7,738 nt of DNA, from NCBI GenBank assembly GCA_903921945.1, contig CAIXSC010000422.1:1-7738 (forward strand). The letters are read 5' to 3'. This stretch comes from an uncultured Planctomycetaceae bacterium. GTDB taxonomy: Bacteria; Planctomycetota; Planctomycetia; Pirellulales; Pirellulaceae. Of the stretch, positions 6,104-7,738 are shown piece by piece (the first letter of the stretch is position 1; each line of letters starts with the position of its first letter). The notes under the pieces were generated by a model that saw only the letters and a list, made by a program, of their open reading frames with translations, ran no database searches and was not told where the DNA came from. The position numbers and the translations under genes were made by a program.

Positions 6104-7435
6104 ATGCCTTGGACTAAACTCGACCGCCGCACCATGCTTCGCGCCGCTGGCATCGCTATCGGTTTGCCACTGCTGGATTCGATGGACACCGGCGCCCAGC
6201 ATGCCGCTGCCGCTGAGCAGGCGGCCGGGCAGGCGGCAGGGGAGGCGGCCGGGCGGGCGGCGGAACGGTCCGTCGGTGAGTCGGCGGATCGGGGAGCGCC
6301 GCCACGGGTCGTTTTGGTCGGCCAACCGCTCGGCATGTACGCCCCTCATTTCTTTCCCGCGACGACGGGCCGCGATTACCAATCCAGCCGCTACCTCAAG
6401 CTGTTCGAACCGCTTCGCGGTCATTTCACGGTCTTTTCCGGCATGTCGCACCGCTATGCGGCCGGGCATTTCGCCGAGGTGGCGTTGTTCACCGGGGTCT
6501 CGCCCGAGTTCATCCGCGAGCGGGACATCAAGAATGGCGTGTCGCTCGATCAAGAGGTGGCTCAGCGAGTGGGACATCGCACCCGGTTTCCATCGCTGAT
6601 CCTGGGAGGCGGCAACGCGGCCTGGAACGCCCGCGGTGTGCGGTTGCCCGGGGAGAGCCGCGCGACCCAGGTCTTCAAGCGGCTCTTCCTCGCAGGCTCG
6701 CCTGAAGACGAGGCGCGGGAGCTGCGCCGCGTGCGGAACGGGCAGAGTATCCTCGACGATGTGGGCGGACAAATCCAATCGCTCAGTCGGAAGGTGGGGA
6801 CCGCCGATCGTCAACGACTCGAATCGTTCCTCGCCTCCGTCCGCGAGGCCGAGCAGGCTTTGAAGCAAGACGAACAGTGGCAGACCACTCCGAAGCCGAA
6901 GGTCGATTATCCGCCGCCGACGAACGACTTCGGCGGGGCGCAACTGATCGAGCGTTCGCGGCAGTGGTACAACTTAACGCGGTTGGCGTTGCAAACCGAC
7001 AGCACACGAGCGATCTCGCTGTGGCTCGGCACGCAGGAGCGGCCGGAAATCATGGGCGTCAGTTTGGGGCATCACGACGCTTCGCACCACGGCCAGGATC
7101 CGGCAAAACTCGATCAATTGGCGATGATCGAGGAAGCGGAAATGAAGGTGTTTTCCGAATTCCTTGAATCGCTTCGCGGAATCGAAGAGCGGGATGGCAC
7201 GCTGCTCGACCGAACCGCTGTGCTCTACGCCAGCAACCTTGGCAATTCATCGTCGCACGACAATAACAATCTGCCGATCCTGCTGGCCGGCGGCCGGTTC
7301 CAGCACCGCGGCCATGTGGCGTTCGACGCCAAGGACAACAAACGGATGGCCAACCTGTTCGTGCGGATGTTGCGGCACATGGAGATCGACGCCGAAAAAT
7401 TCGGCGGCAGCGACGGCGTCGTCACCGAAATTTAA
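6104..7435 (+). CDS. DUF1552 domain protein with HXXSHH motif and Tat-like signal
   Basis: A 443-aa protein of the DUF1552 family, usually encoded next to DUF1592 cytochrome-like proteins in planctomycetes; its activity is unknown. The N-terminus LDRRTMLRAAGIAIGLPLLD (6-25) has a twin-arginine (R8, R9) followed by a hydrophobic stretch, which suggests Tat export, although the motif is not perfect (M where F is usual). An Ala-rich linker with four-residue repeats follows (35-58). The core starts near residue 68 (RVVLVGQPLGMYAPHFFP). The family motif HDASHH lies at 324-329 in GVSLGHHDASHHG, and a second conserved patch, YASNLGNSSSHDNNNLPILL, at 375-394. These His, Asp and Asn residues are candidate metal ligands, by loose analogy with the alkaline-phosphatase/sulfatase fold; this is inference. 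The total length is normal. It lies 60 bases after the DUF1592 gene with its own ribosome binding site, so an extracytoplasmic partner role is likely. Confidence 0.93.
   Translation: MPWTKLDRRTMLRAAGIAIGLPLLDSMDTGAQHAAAAEQAAGQAAGEAAGRAAERSVGESADRGAPPRVVLVGQPLGMYAPHFFPATTGRDYQSSRYLKLFEPLRGHFTVFSGMSHRYAAGHFAEVALFTGVSPEFIRERDIKNGVSLDQEVAQRVGHRTRFPSLILGGGNAAWNARGVRLPGESRATQVFKRLFLAGSPEDEARELRRVRNGQSILDDVGGQIQSLSRKVGTADRQRLESFLASVREAEQALKQDEQWQTTPKPKVDYPPPTNDFGGAQLIERSRQWYNLTRLALQTDSTRAISLWLGTQERPEIMGVSLGHHDASHHGQDPAKLDQLAMIEEAEMKVFSEFLESLRGIEERDGTLLDRTAVLYASNLGNSSSHDNNNLPILLAGGRFQHRGHVAFDAKDNKRMANLFVRMLRHMEIDAEKFGGSDGVVTEI
6221..6268 (+). repeat. 12-base tandem repeat inside the DUF1552 gene
   Basis: Four in-frame 12-base units (6221-6232, 6233-6244, 6245-6256, 6257-6268) with consensus GCGGCCGGGCAG encode AAGQ-AAGE-AAGR-AAER (residues 40-55). 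The repeat lies between the signal segment and the conserved core, so it probably forms a flexible or helical linker. The unit count is likely to vary between strains. Confidence 0.8.
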
Positions 7436-7493
7436 AGGCCCGGTTGAACTCACGCGTGGGATTGGGCCACAGTCGGATCTATAAGCCTGGGAC

Positions 7494-7618
7494 TTAGCCA
7501 CGGACGAACACGGCAGGAACACGGAAAGGAAATCTAGGATCCCACGCCATTTTCACGGCCATAACTCCCAAGATTCTTTTCTTTCCTTTTTTGAACAATT
7601 CGTGCCATTCGTGGTCAA
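7494..7618. repeat. Imperfect inverted-repeat element downstream of the DUF1552 gene
   Basis: Two arms can fold on each other. CCACGGA (7498-7504) pairs with TTCGTGG (7608-7614); after a 4/3-base internal loop, CACGG (7509-7513) pairs with TCGTG (7600-7604); and AAAGGAAA (7525-7532) pairs with TTTCCTTT (7582-7589). TT (7494-7495) and AA (7617-7618) add to the base. No protein is encoded. It starts 59 bases after the DUF1552 stop, so it could end or stabilise that transcript, but its length and structure fit a dispersed non-coding repeat better than a simple terminator. Confidence 0.6.
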
Positions 7619-7621
7619 CTA

Positions 7622-7738
7622 TCCACTGTCCACTACCCACTACCCACCAACCACTACCCACTACCCACCAACCACCACCCACCAATCACCAATCACCAAC
7701 CACTAACCACTAACCACTAACCACTGGCAACTGGCAAC
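7622..7738. repeat. Heptanucleotide tandem repeat array, continuing past the window
   Basis: Sixteen consecutive 7-base units plus a partial one, with no insertion or deletion, run from 7622 to the window end. Units include CCCACTA, CCCACCA, ACCACTA (three identical copies at 7699-7719) and ATCACCA (two copies at 7685-7698); the last units drift to ACCACTG and GCAACTG. One strand is almost free of G and the other is almost free of C. The period of 7 is not a multiple of 3, so it is not a coding repeat. It resembles in kind the short tandemly repeated heptamers known from cyanobacteria. The full extent is unknown. Confidence 0.9.

Noticed and set aside
7437..7468. GGCCC/GGGCC inverted repeat just after the DUF1552 stop as a terminator
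   Set aside because: It has only 5 base pairs around a 22-base loop and no T-tract, which is too weak to call.
7494..7685. Minus-strand open frame with a Trp/Gly/Val-rich repeated peptide
   Set aside because: It is a translation of the heptamer array and the inverted repeat. Three 7-base units give a repeating 7-residue peptide by arithmetic alone, and no family or ribosome binding site is recognisable.
7622..7738. CRISPR array
   Set aside because: Units are 7 bases with no unique spacers and no cas genes nearby. It is a simple tandem repeat.

Overview
The window is GC-rich, plus-strand-dominated bacterial DNA. The two long genes on its right belong to families (DUF1592/DUF1587/DUF1588/DUF1585 and DUF1552) that are strongly expanded in Planctomycetota, so the source is almost certainly a planctomycete, most plausibly of the Pirellulales group. 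The phylum rests on family content and is firm. The order is a guess from protein style.

Left part (1-2622, plus strand). The first gene is the C-terminal part of a membrane protein with a CPBP (CAAX-protease/bacteriocin-processing) intramembrane protease domain. Its frame is open at the left edge, so its true start lies outside. After a 277-base gap that contains a good hairpin come a compact sigma-70 family sigma factor (299 aa, regions 1.2 to 4, no region 1.1) and, 95 bases later, adenine phosphoribosyltransferase (apt). Sigma factor and apt could share a transcript, but nothing ties their functions together.

Middle (2623-3397). A small cysteine-rich DUF2237 protein lies on the minus strand, convergent with apt and divergent from the cytochrome-like gene. 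The two flanking spacers hold short direct repeats and no further gene.

Right part (3398-7435). A two-gene unit encodes an exported 881-residue c-type cytochrome-like protein with two CXXCH motifs (DUF1587-DUF1595-DUF1592-DUF1588-DUF1585 order) and a 443-residue DUF1552 protein with a Tat-like signal and the HXXSHH motif. The genes are 60 bases apart and the second has its own ribosome binding site. This pairing is a recurrent planctomycete module of unknown biochemical role; both products should act outside the cytoplasm.

Right end (7436-7738). No gene is seen. An imperfect inverted repeat of about 125 bases is followed by an uninterrupted array of 7-base units (consensus close to CCACTAA/CCACCAA) that runs off the window. 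This non-coding repeat block is the most unusual structure here. I see no CRISPR array, transposase, tRNA, rRNA or defence system, and no clear evidence of an undescribed multi-gene system beyond the uncharacterised DUF1592/DUF1552 pair.
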